A stretch of 5,382 bases of DNA from Brevibacterium picturae. Its GTDB lineage: Bacteria > Actinomycetota > Actinomycetes > Actinomycetales > Brevibacteriaceae. Shown here one piece after another: positions 1-5,361 of the stretch; the first letter of the stretch is position 1; each line of letters begins with the position of its first letter. The translations under genes and the position numbers were made by a program. The notes beneath the pieces are model-generated. The model was not told the origin of the DNA. It searched no databases and saw nothing but the letters and a program-made list of their open reading frames with translations. Location: assembly GCF_030453725.1 (NCBI RefSeq), contig NZ_JAKDJU010000187.1, forward strand, positions 1-5,382, in the 5' to 3' direction.

Positions 1-670
1 GCTTCGAGTCGATGGCGTGCTGGGGCATGGCCGCGGTCATCGCGGTGTTGATGAAACCGGGCTGGATCGCATTGATGCGGATGCCCTTGAATGCGACCTC
101 CTTGGCCACGGCCTTCGTCATGCCGACGATGCCGGCCTTCGCTGCCGAGTAGTTCGACTGGCCGAGCATGCCGACCTTGCCGCTGATGGAGGAGACGTTG
201 ACGATCGCGCCGCCGCGGTCCTGTTCGCGCATGAGACCGGTGGCGACCTTGAGCCCGTTCCAGGTTCCGCGCAGGTGGACGGAGATGACGTCGTCGAACT
301 CCTTCTCGGTCATCTTCCGGATCGTCGCATCGCGGGTGATTCCGGCGTTGTTGACCCAGATGTCGACGCCGCCGAAGGTCTGTGTGGCCGCCTCGGCGAG
401 TTTCTCAACGTTGTCCAGTGAGGCCACATTGCACACGACCCCGGCAGCAGAGTCGACACCGCCGAGTTCGGCGACGGCTGCCTGCAGGCTCTCCTCATTC
501 ATGTCGCCGAGGACGACCTTTGCTCCGGAGTTCACGAGGCTGCGGGCCATGGACAGGCCGAGTCCCTGGGCTCCGCCGGTGACGACGGCAACCTTGCCGG
601 CGAGTAGGCCGGGGACTTCGGAGACGCCCTGAGCGTTGGACTCAGCGGTGGTGGCTGGTGCGTTGGTCAT
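1..670 (-). CDS. SDR-family NAD(P)-dependent oxidoreductase, FabG/3-hydroxyacyl-CoA dehydrogenase-like (C-terminus cut off by window edge)
   Basis: The frame is open from an ATG at 668-670 to the left edge, giving 223 residues with no stop. Family members are about 245-260 residues, so some 25-35 are missing. Seen: a Rossmann cofactor loop TGGAQGLG (31-38), an acidic Asp56 just after beta-2 (VVLGDMNEE), NNAG (107-110), catalytic Ser161, YSAAK with Tyr174 and Lys178, and IQPG (202-205). Family knowledge: an Asp at the end of beta-2 favours NAD(H) over NADP(H), so a catabolic 3-hydroxyacyl-CoA dehydrogenase is more likely than a biosynthetic NADPH-dependent FabG. The position that holds Asn in the classical N-S-Y-K tetrad is His132 here (motif VHLRG). 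About 24 residues precede the fold and look disordered. It is the third gene of the minus-strand set, 88 bases after the acyl-CoA dehydrogenase, and is a cytosolic enzyme by appearance. The family is certain; the substrate is inferred from context. Confidence 0.93.
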   Translation of the reverse strand, partial: MTNAPATTAESNAQGVSEVPGLLAGKVAVVTGGAQGLGLSMARSLVNSGAKVVLGDMNEESLQAAVAELGGVDSAAGVVCNVASLDNVEKLAEAATQTFGGVDIWVNNAGITRDATIRKMTEKEFDDVISVHLRGTWNGLKVATGLMREQDRGGAIVNVSSISGKVGMLGQSNYSAAKAGIVGMTKAVAKEVAFKGIRINAIQPGFINTAMTAAMPQHAIDSK

Positions 671-674
671 GTGG

Positions 675-681
675 TCCTTCT
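675..681 (-). promoter_or_regulatory. Ribosome binding site of the SDR gene
   Basis: On the minus strand AGAAGGA lies four bases before the ATG at 670. It fixes this start and the roughly 24-residue N-terminal extension ahead of the Rossmann fold. Confidence 0.75.
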
Positions 682-741
682 TTCGTGGTTCGCGGTTGAT
701 GTGAGCCGGGCTCGGTGGCAGGCCCGATGCTGGTGCGAGTG

Positions 742-756
742 CGGCCGGTGCGGCCG
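742..756. repeat. GC-rich dyad CGGCCG-N3-CGGCCG between the acyl-CoA dehydrogenase and SDR genes
   Basis: Two copies of the self-complementary hexamer CGGCCG are separated by three bases and can pair as a 6-bp stem. The dyad starts just after the acyl-CoA dehydrogenase stop. No T-run follows on either strand, so it is a weak terminator candidate at best. It could equally be an mRNA-stabilising or attenuating hairpin inside the operon, or chance in GC-rich DNA. Confidence 0.35.
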
Positions 757-758
757 GG

Positions 759-1922
759 TTACAGGTTGAACTGCGGTTTGTGGGCGCCCTTGAGCAGCTG
801 GCGGGCGACGACGACGCGCTGGACTTCCGACGTTCCCTCGTAGATGCGGAAGAGGCGAGCATGACGGTAGAAGCGCTCGACGGCGGACTCGCGCATGTAG
901 CCCGTGCCGCCCTGGATCTGGACACCCTTGTCAGCGATGCGGCCCAGGGCCTCGGAGGCGAAGAGTTTCGCGGAGCTCGGTCCCAGCTTCCGATCCTCCT
1001 CGGTGTCCCAGCGTTTTGCGGCGGCGAGCACGAGAGCCTTGGCTGCGGCGACCTCGGTGTAGATGTCGGCGAGCATGGCCTGGACCAGCTGGAACCGTGC
1101 GATGGGCTCTCCACCCTGTTTCGCCTCGGCGGCGTAGTTCACGGATTCGTCGAGGATGCGGGTGGCCTGGCCCACGCAGATTGCGGCGATGTGCAGGCGC
1201 CCCTTGTTCAGCGAAGCCATCGCGGCGTAGAACCCCTTCTCTTCCTCGCCGCCGATGAGGTTGGCGGCGGGGACGCGGACATCGTCGAAGAAGATCTCCG
1301 AGGTCCAAGCGCCGGCCTGGCCCATCTTCGAATCATGCGATCCGACGGTGACGCCCTCGGTCGTGGTCGGGACGAGGAAGACGGAAATGCCCTTCGAACC
1401 CTTCGCGTTGGGGTCGGTGCGGGCGAAGACCATGAGGACGTCGGAGGACTCTGCGTTGGTGATGAAGCGCTTGCTGCCCGAGATGACGTAGTCGCCGCCG
1501 TCCCGGACTGCACGTGTGCGCATGCCCGAGGGGTCGGACCCGGCCTCGGACTCGGTCAGCGCGAAGGACGCCACGACATCGCCCGAGCTCAGCTTCGGCA
1601 GCCACTGGCTCTTCTGCTCATCGGTGCCGTAGTTGACGAGTACCTGCCCGGCAATGCCGTTGTTGGTGCCGAACACGGATCGGAACGCCGGCGTGGTGTA
1701 GCCGAGTTCCATGGCCAGCTGGGCGTCCTGTTCGGCATTCATGCCCAAGCCGCCGTGCTCCTCCGGCAGCGCCCAGCCGAAGAGCCCCATCTCGGCGGAT
1801 TCCTTGATGATCGTCTCCGGGATGGCATCGTTGGCCTCGATGTCGAGTTCGAGGGGCACGACCTTCTCGCGGACGAATTCGCGGACGATGGACAGGACGT
1901 CATCGAGTTCCGAGGTATCCAT
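759..1922 (-). CDS. Acyl-CoA dehydrogenase (FAD-dependent)
   Basis: The 387-residue protein has the usual length of soluble acyl-CoA dehydrogenases. These oxidise acyl-CoA to trans-2-enoyl-CoA and pass electrons to electron-transfer flavoprotein. Seen in order: an N-terminal helical domain (about 5-115), the first family signature ALTESEAGSD (121-130) in the middle beta domain where FAD and substrate bind, and a C-terminal helical domain (about 230-380) containing QIQGGTGYMRE (335-345). Glu362 in YEGTSEVQR aligns with the catalytic base (Glu376 of mature medium-chain enzyme), the arrangement of short/medium-chain enzymes rather than of isovaleryl or long-chain ones. No signal peptide or membrane segment is seen. 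It starts at an ATG with a good RBS, 54 bases after the CoA-transferase stop, so co-transcription is likely. The chain-length or branched-chain substrate cannot be read from the sequence. Confidence 0.96.
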   Translation of the reverse strand: MDTSELDDVLSIVREFVREKVVPLELDIEANDAIPETIIKESAEMGLFGWALPEEHGGLGMNAEQDAQLAMELGYTTPAFRSVFGTNNGIAGQVLVNYGTDEQKSQWLPKLSSGDVVASFALTESEAGSDPSGMRTRAVRDGGDYVISGSKRFITNAESSDVLMVFARTDPNAKGSKGISVFLVPTTTEGVTVGSHDSKMGQAGAWTSEIFFDDVRVPAANLIGGEEEKGFYAAMASLNKGRLHIAAICVGQATRILDESVNYAAEAKQGGEPIARFQLVQAMLADIYTEVAAAKALVLAAAKRWDTEEDRKLGPSSAKLFASEALGRIADKGVQIQGGTGYMRESAVERFYRHARLFRIYEGTSEVQRVVVARQLLKGAHKPQFNL

Positions 1923-1929
1923 TCTGCGT

Positions 1930-1935
1930 TCTCCT
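1930..1935 (-). promoter_or_regulatory. Ribosome binding site of the acyl-CoA dehydrogenase gene
   Basis: AGGAGA on the minus strand lies seven bases before the ATG at 1922. The 54-base gap after the CoA-transferase shows no promoter-like sequence, which supports one transcript. Confidence 0.8.
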
Positions 1936-1976
1936 AGTGTGTGGAAGTAGCGGGGTGATTTCGTCGCCGAGGCGGG

Positions 1977-3215
1977 CTAGAGGCTGTCGATCCAGGCGCG
2001 GACCTGATCGGAGTCGGCCCCGAGTTCCGGCGGAGCGAGATCGTAGGTCACCTCGGACTTCGTCAGTCGGATCGGATTGCGGATCGTGGGAATGACGCGC
2101 TCGCCCTGACCGGTTTCGACGATCGGTTCGAGGCCGAGTTCCCGGGCACGCTCCACTCCCTCGGCGATCGAGTTGATCGGGGCGCAGGGCAGACCCACAG
2201 CCGTGAGCTTCTCAAACCATTCCTGAGCCGTATGCGCTTGGAGTGCTTCGAGCAGTTCCGGTTCGAGCTCATCGCGGTGGGCATTGCGGGTCTTTGCCTT
2301 TGCGAAGCGTTCGTCTTCGGCCCAGTCTGGTCGCCCGAGGGCCCTGGCGAGGGCGGCGAACTGACCGTCGTTGGCCGCGGCGACGATGAGTTCGCCGTCC
2401 TTCGTCGCCATCGGCTGGTACGGGTAGAGGCTGGGGTGGGCGTTGCCCATGCGCGTCGGTGTCACACCTGCGGCGGCATAGGCTCCGGACTGGTTCGCCA
2501 GGCCCGACATCGCTGAGGACATGAGGTTGGTTTCGACCAGCTGACCCTCGCCGGTGAGGTGCTTGTGGTGGATTGCGGCCATGATCCCGATCGTCGTGTG
2601 CAGACCGGTGATGACGTCGAAGACCGCGACGCCGGCACGGTAGGGGGAACCGTCGGGACTGCCGGTGACGCTCATGAACCCGGACATGGCCTGGACGAGC
2701 AGATCGTAGCCGGGCAGCGCATTGTGGGCGCCGAAGCCGGTTACAGAGGCATATATGACCTCTGCGTTGGCGTCCTTGACCGAGTCGTAGTCGAGGCCGA
2801 ACTTCTTCAGGCCGCCGGGCTTGAAGTTCTCGACGATGATGTCGGCACGAGTTGCCAGTTTCTGGGCGACTGCGAGGTCATCGGCATCGGAGAAGTCGAG
2901 GACGATGTCGTACTTGTTCCGGTTGATCGACAGATAGTAGGTGGCGTCCTCATCGCGTACCGGTGGGGCCCAGTGCCTGGTGTCGTCCCCGCTGGGGCCT
3001 TCGACCTTGATGACAGTGGCGCCGAGGTCGGCGAGCATCATCGTCGAATAGGGGCCGGCGAGGACGCGCGAGAAATCGACGACGACCTGGCCCGACAATG
3101 GGCCGCTGCCCCCACGGGGGAGGTAGTCAGCGATGGATTCCGTGCGGTCGGTCGGATCCGATGTCCCCGCTCCGCGCTGGGACGAGGTTCGGGTCGCGGT
3201 GGTCTCGCCATTCAT
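1977..3215 (-). CDS. Family III CoA-transferase (CaiB/BaiF type), glutaryl-CoA:succinate CoA-transferase-like subgroup
   Basis: The 412-residue protein matches the usual family length of about 400. Family III enzymes move CoA from an acyl-CoA donor to a carboxylic acid. Seen: the N-terminal block PLSGQVVVDFSRVLAGPYST (39-58), then LADLGATVIKVEGPSGDDTR (61-80), IVENFKPGGL (127-136), PGYDLLVQAMSGFMSVTG (168-185), and MGNAHPSLYPYQ (256-267) with KDGELIVAAANDGQF (272-286). The last two blocks resemble human SUGCT-type proteins (from memory). The residue aligned with catalytic Asp169 of formyl-CoA transferase is Ser233 (NLMSSAMSGLANQ). Residues 1-38 are a Ser/Thr/Arg-rich tail. The ATG at 3213-3215 has GGGAG nine bases upstream. 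The frame stays open back to 3386, but that part is AT-rich promoter DNA. Probably the first gene of the operon, facing the divergent LysR gene. The acid substrate is unknown. Confidence 0.93.
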   Translation of the reverse strand: MNGETTATRTSSQRGAGTSDPTDRTESIADYLPRGGSGPLSGQVVVDFSRVLAGPYSTMMLADLGATVIKVEGPSGDDTRHWAPPVRDEDATYYLSINRNKYDIVLDFSDADDLAVAQKLATRADIIVENFKPGGLKKFGLDYDSVKDANAEVIYASVTGFGAHNALPGYDLLVQAMSGFMSVTGSPDGSPYRAGVAVFDVITGLHTTIGIMAAIHHKHLTGEGQLVETNLMSSAMSGLANQSGAYAAAGVTPTRMGNAHPSLYPYQPMATKDGELIVAAANDGQFAALARALGRPDWAEDERFAKAKTRNAHRDELEPELLEALQAHTAQEWFEKLTAVGLPCAPINSIAEGVERARELGLEPIVETGQGERVIPTIRNPIRLTKSEVTYDLAPPELGADSDQVRAWIDSL

Positions 3216-3224
3216 CGATGAAAG

Positions 3225-3229
3225 CTCCC
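3225..3229 (-). promoter_or_regulatory. Ribosome binding site of the CoA-transferase gene
   Basis: GGGAG on the minus strand sits nine bases before the ATG at 3215. It decides between this start and much longer in-frame readings through the promoter. The only later candidate before the conserved domain is a TTG at codon 40, with no good RBS. Confidence 0.6.
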
Positions 3230-3292
3230 ATTGGTTCTGCGTGTTCTGACATTCGTCGTGATTCTGAAGTTCGTCAGAGTGTTTCACCCCAC

Positions 3293-3298
3293 AATATA
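3293..3298 (-). promoter_or_regulatory. Candidate -10 element of the CoA-transferase operon
   Basis: TATATT on the minus strand would place transcription start near 3286, leaving a leader of about 70 bases before the ATG at 3215. No good -35 lies 16-18 bases upstream (TTCTCA is the nearest). This is common at activator-dependent promoters. The operator-like dyad overlaps the -35 position. Confidence 0.35.
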
Positions 3299-3308
3299 GC
3301 AAGATAAG

Positions 3309-3327
3309 CAATAATGAGAAGAGATTG
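3309..3327. promoter_or_regulatory. Putative LysR-type operator, CAAT-N11-ATTG
   Basis: CAAT (3309-3312) and ATTG (3324-3327) are exact inverted repeats around an 11-base spacer, giving the T-N11-A core known for LysR-type binding sites. Outside the core the symmetry continues with a one-base offset: GATAA at 3303-3307 and TTATC at 3328-3332. It sits between a LysR-type gene and its divergent operon, where such sites are normally found. Confidence 0.55.
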
Positions 3328-3354
3328 TTATCCAAAACGATATTTAAGAGATTG
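3319..3354. repeat. Direct repeat AAGAGATTG, two copies 27 bp apart
   Basis: AAGAGATTG occurs at 3319-3327 and 3346-3354. The first copy contains the right arm of the operator-like dyad, so the second may be an additional half-site. Between them TATC-N6-GATA (3329-3342) forms another small dyad. These may be accessory contacts of the same regulator, but the elements are short and the region is AT-rich. Confidence 0.35.
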
Positions 3355-3393
3355 CGTGGTGGATGCTGCGCCGGGCGGCCGAGCACAGTGATG

Positions 3394-3441
3394 GATGCAT
3401 TTGCTGATGCAGAGACTGATGCGGTGGCGGATGCAGCCGCG
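3394..3441 (+). repeat. Four GATGC motifs at exact 12-bp spacing in the LysR gene leader
   Basis: GATGC begins at 3394, 3406, 3418 and 3430, each followed by seven variable bases. The unit is degenerate apart from this pentamer. The repeat ends just before the Shine-Dalgarno sequence of the regulator gene. It would lie in the 5' untranslated leader or the promoter. Its function is unknown. Confidence 0.45.
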
Positions 3442-3447
3442 GGGACC

Positions 3448-3458
3448 AGGAGAAGGAG
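3448..3458 (+). promoter_or_regulatory. Double Shine-Dalgarno sequence of the LysR gene
   Basis: AGGAG at 3448-3452 is followed by AAGGAG at 3453-3458. The first is eight bases from the ATG at 3461; the second is five bases from the ATG at 3464. Both tandem start codons can therefore be served, and both exclude the in-frame ATG at 3395. Confidence 0.75.
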
Positions 3459-3460
3459 AC

Positions 3461-4360
3461 ATGATGGAGATTCAGCAGGTGCGTGCCTTCCTGACTGTTG
3501 CCGAGGAGCTGCACTTCGGTCGCGCCGCCGAGCGTCTGGGAGTGCTCCAGCCCCCGCTGAGCAGGACGATCAGGGCTCTCGAGGACGACCTCGGCGTCTC
3601 GCTGTTCCAGCGCACCACCCGCAATGTGCGGCTCTCACCTGAGGGTGAGGCGCTGGTCGAGCCGGCACGGAAGATGCTCGAATATCAGGGTCTCGCGGTC
3701 GACGCCGTGCAGCGTGCGGCAACAGGGGAGACCGGACGCATCAGCTTCGGGTTCGCCAGGTCCTCGTCCCGGACTCTGGCCGCCAATCTCGTCACCGCCT
3801 CCCGGGCGCAGAATCCAGGCATCGTCCACAGTCTCGAATCCAATGTCTTCGCCGAGGAGGGGCTCTCGCGACTCATCGACGGCACCCTTGACCTGGCGCT
3901 TGTGAGGTGGACGAAGCAGCCGCCCGGGGTGATCGGCCGGCCGGTCATGATCGAGCGACTCTGTGCGGCCCTGCCCGAGGGGCACCGCCTGGCAGGACGC
4001 TCGGCCCTTCGCGTCGAAGAGCTGGCAGACGAAGACTTCATCACCTTGCCCTCCCACCCCGGTTCGACCCTGCGTGAGAACACGATGCGGCTGTGCCACG
4101 ATGCCGGATTCAGGCCCCGGCTGGCCCAGGACGCCCCTGATTCCCAGACGATCGGCGCACTGGTTGCTGCTGGGCTGGGAGTCTCGATCACCTTCGACTC
4201 GGTATCCGCGAACACGCGCGAAGTCGGCACGGTCGCCGTCCCACTCGATGTCCCGCAGGACCCATCGACTCTGTACCTGGCGCACCGAAGCGAGCACGGC
4301 AAGCCGTCGTTGGATGCCGTGTTGGCCCTCGCCGATGAAGTCCTGCCGACCGTGGAGTGA
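3461..4360 (+). CDS. LysR-family transcriptional regulator
   Basis: The 299-residue protein has the normal LysR length. The N-terminal winged helix-turn-helix spans about residues 3-60. Its hallmark sequence includes AEELHFGRAAERL (14-26) and QPPLSRTIRALE (30-41), followed by LFQRTTR (48-54). A linker helix leads to a periplasmic-binding-protein-like effector domain (about 93-290), with PEGHRLAG and VAAGLGVSITFD in the expected places. The HFGRAAERL/QPPLSR style resembles the group of regulators of aromatic and organic acid catabolism such as BenM/CatR (from memory). It is divergent from the CoA-transferase operon, so it most likely controls that operon and itself, with the pathway acid or a CoA/acid intermediate as effector (inference). 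Tandem ATG codons at 3461 and 3464 leave the start uncertain by one residue. Confidence 0.95.
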   Translation: MMEIQQVRAFLTVAEELHFGRAAERLGVLQPPLSRTIRALEDDLGVSLFQRTTRNVRLSPEGEALVEPARKMLEYQGLAVDAVQRAATGETGRISFGFARSSSRTLAANLVTASRAQNPGIVHSLESNVFAEEGLSRLIDGTLDLALVRWTKQPPGVIGRPVMIERLCAALPEGHRLAGRSALRVEELADEDFITLPSHPGSTLRENTMRLCHDAGFRPRLAQDAPDSQTIGALVAAGLGVSITFDSVSANTREVGTVAVPLDVPQDPSTLYLAHRSEHGKPSLDAVLALADEVLPTVE

Positions 4361-4444
4361 CTGCTACGGGTGCCGCCGACGGCTGGTGGCCGGCTGGCCG
4401 ACGGCTGATGGCCGGTGCTGCTACGGGAATTGAGCCAATAGCGC
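4361..4444. repeat. Convergent intergenic region with 22-bp tandem repeat and possible bidirectional terminator
   Basis: Two 22-base units start at 4375 and 4397; their first 19 bases agree at 18 positions. CTGCTACGGG flanks them as a direct repeat at 4361-4370 and 4418-4427. GC-rich hairpins can form, for example CCGGC (4390-4394) with GCCGG (4411-4415) enclosing a GCC-GAC-GGC hairpin. The position between two convergent stop codons fits a terminator, but there is no T-run on either strand, so termination is only inferred from position. Confidence 0.45.
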
Positions 4445-5266
4445 TCACAGTTTCGCGTTCCACGCATCGAGTCGTTCGCGCAGCAGCTCCGCCGTCATTT
4501 CACCCCGACCGATGCCCAAGTAGTTCGGCAGCCAGGTTTCGACGCGGTCATGTGCCGATGCTGCGGCCTGCACATCCCAGGCGCCGATGTCATCGACCGC
4601 GGCACCCGACAGCCGTTCGTACTCCTCGAGGAAAAGACCGGCCGCGCTGGGGGAGCCGAGGAGCACAAGGTCCTGCCGGCACCACGCCAGGTCGACCCCG
4701 CGTGGTCCCGAGCGTGCTCCCGACCAGTCAACGACTCCGGTGAGTCGATCGGCCTCCCACAATGCGTTCCCACACCAGAAGTCCGAGTGGATGAGCACAG
4801 GATCACGCATGTCCAGACTCGCCCATTCCCGTTGAGCGCGGGCGGCAAGAGCCGACTCTCCACGAGGTGGCTCACCGGGAGTTGGTCTCAGTCCGTCCCC
4901 GTCCAGTTCGTGGATTCTCACCAGCGCCGCCGCCATCTCGGCAGCGATCACCAGCGGCGACAAATCAGCATCTGGGGCAGTCCCGGAGACACGCGAGGTA
5001 ACGATGACGGGGACGGCCAGGTCATCATTGGCGGCGACCAGATGAGGGACCCATGCGCCCAACGCCGACAACCGGCCGAGTACCTCAGCTTCCCTGACCG
5101 CAGCATCGTGGTGGGCAGGAAAGGCTCTAACGACGAACTCCGACTCGCCATCGGTCGCGAGGAGGGTGGTGGCATGCTGGCCGCCGGTGAAGACGTCGAC
5201 AAGACCGAGCTCCCGTCCCACCAGATCAGAGGCGATGCGAATCGCCCGGCCCTGCGCATCTGTCAT
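4445..5266 (-). CDS. APH-family phosphotransferase (aminoglycoside/choline kinase-like), substrate unknown
   Basis: The 273-residue protein has the two-lobed kinase-like layout of the APH family, which transfers phosphate from ATP to a hydroxyl of a small molecule. Seen: an N-lobe with a Gly-rich turn TGGQHATTLL (27-36), VVRAFP (45-50) where the ATP-contacting Lys usually sits (Arg47 here), an acidic residue in REAEVL (58-63), then the catalytic loop HSDFWCGN with His160, Asp162 and Asn167, and VVDWSGA with metal-binding Asp180. GPRGVDLAWCRQDL (187-200) follows as in many actinobacterial members. The ATG at 5264-5266 is chosen because the conserved fold begins soon after; upstream in-frame sequence to 5365 encodes a repetitive Ser/Arg stretch from a DNA tandem repeat. 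No Shine-Dalgarno is evident. It is convergent with the regulator and probably unrelated to the CoA pathway. Resistance function cannot be claimed: many members phosphorylate metabolites. Confidence 0.9.
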   Translation of the reverse strand: MTDAQGRAIRIASDLVGRELGLVDVFTGGQHATTLLATDGESEFVVRAFPAHHDAAVREAEVLGRLSALGAWVPHLVAANDDLAVPVIVTSRVSGTAPDADLSPLVIAAEMAAALVRIHELDGDGLRPTPGEPPRGESALAARAQREWASLDMRDPVLIHSDFWCGNALWEADRLTGVVDWSGARSGPRGVDLAWCRQDLVLLGSPSAAGLFLEEYERLSGAAVDDIGAWDVQAAASAHDRVETWLPNYLGIGRGEMTAELLRERLDAWNAKL

Positions 5267-5273
5267 GCCTGCA

Positions 5274-5279
5274 AGCCTA
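5274..5279 (-). promoter_or_regulatory. Candidate -10 element (TAGGCT) for a leaderless phosphotransferase mRNA
   Basis: On the minus strand TAGGCT fits the actinobacterial TANNNT -10 pattern and ends exactly seven bases before the ATG at 5266. Transcription would start at or next to the A of the start codon. This would explain the lack of a Shine-Dalgarno sequence. No convincing -35 is seen. Confidence 0.35.
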
Positions 5280-5306
5280 CAGACGGCGACCCGAGCGCCC
5301 GAGTGC

Positions 5307-5349
5307 CGGACTGCCCTGCTGCTGAAGCGGACTGCCCTGCTGCTGAAGC
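5307..5349. repeat. Perfect 21-bp tandem duplication upstream of the phosphotransferase gene
   Basis: Bases 5308-5328 and 5329-5349 are identical 21-base units beginning GGACTGCCCTG; the match extends one base further left. The unit length is a multiple of three, so it keeps the upstream reading frame open and encodes repeated residues there, but no RBS or conserved domain supports translation. Confidence 0.85.
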
Positions 5350-5361
5350 AGCTGCTTGAGC
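5342..5361. promoter_or_regulatory. Palindrome centred on AAGCAGCTGCTT
   Basis: AAGCAGCTGCTT (5346-5357) is a perfect 12-bp palindrome. Beyond one G/G mismatch on each side it continues with GCT and AGC. It overlaps the end of the 21-bp tandem repeat. It might be a regulator binding site or hairpin about 80 bases before the phosphotransferase start. No gene is recognised between 5267 and the window end. Confidence 0.35.

Larger units (their letters stand above)
3216..3460. promoter_or_regulatory. Divergent promoter region between the CoA-transferase operon and the LysR gene
   Basis: This 245-base stretch separates two divergent genes and is the longest non-coding part of the window. Its core is strikingly AT-rich: 17 G/C in the 60 bases 3291-3350, against the GC-rich surroundings. 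It holds an operator-like dyad (3309-3327), a direct repeat (3319-3327 and 3346-3354), and a 12-bp periodic repeat next to the lysR-type start. LysR-family regulators commonly bind the shared region between themselves and a divergent target operon, so both directions are probably controlled here (inference). Confidence 0.75.

Noticed and set aside
780..1937. 385-codon open frame on the plus strand opposite the acyl-CoA dehydrogenase
   Set aside because: It is the mirror of a strongly conserved enzyme in GC-rich DNA; its translation is Gly/Asp/Val-rich without any known motif.
2559..3221. 220-codon plus-strand frame opposite the CoA-transferase
   Set aside because: Low-complexity acidic translation, no domain and no RBS; it is explained by codon bias of the real gene.
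3216..3386. N-terminal extension of the CoA-transferase to an ATG at 3386
   Set aside because: The added 57 residues come from the AT-rich promoter DNA, lack family similarity, and a better RBS supports the ATG at 3215.
3395..3460. Upstream start of the LysR regulator at 3395
   Set aside because: The extra residues are a Met/Arg repeat from the 12-bp DNA periodicity. The winged helix starts right after the ATG pair at 3461/3464, which has strong RBS sequences.
3391..3642. Short frame starting with an Asp-Ala repeat that runs into the LysR gene in another frame
   Set aside because: No RBS before 3391, and most of it overlaps the conserved helix-turn-helix coding region.
3635..4467. Minus-strand frames opposite the LysR gene (220 and 260 codons)
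   Set aside because: They overlap each other and a clear LysR protein; the translations are Arg/Ser/Gly-rich with no motif.
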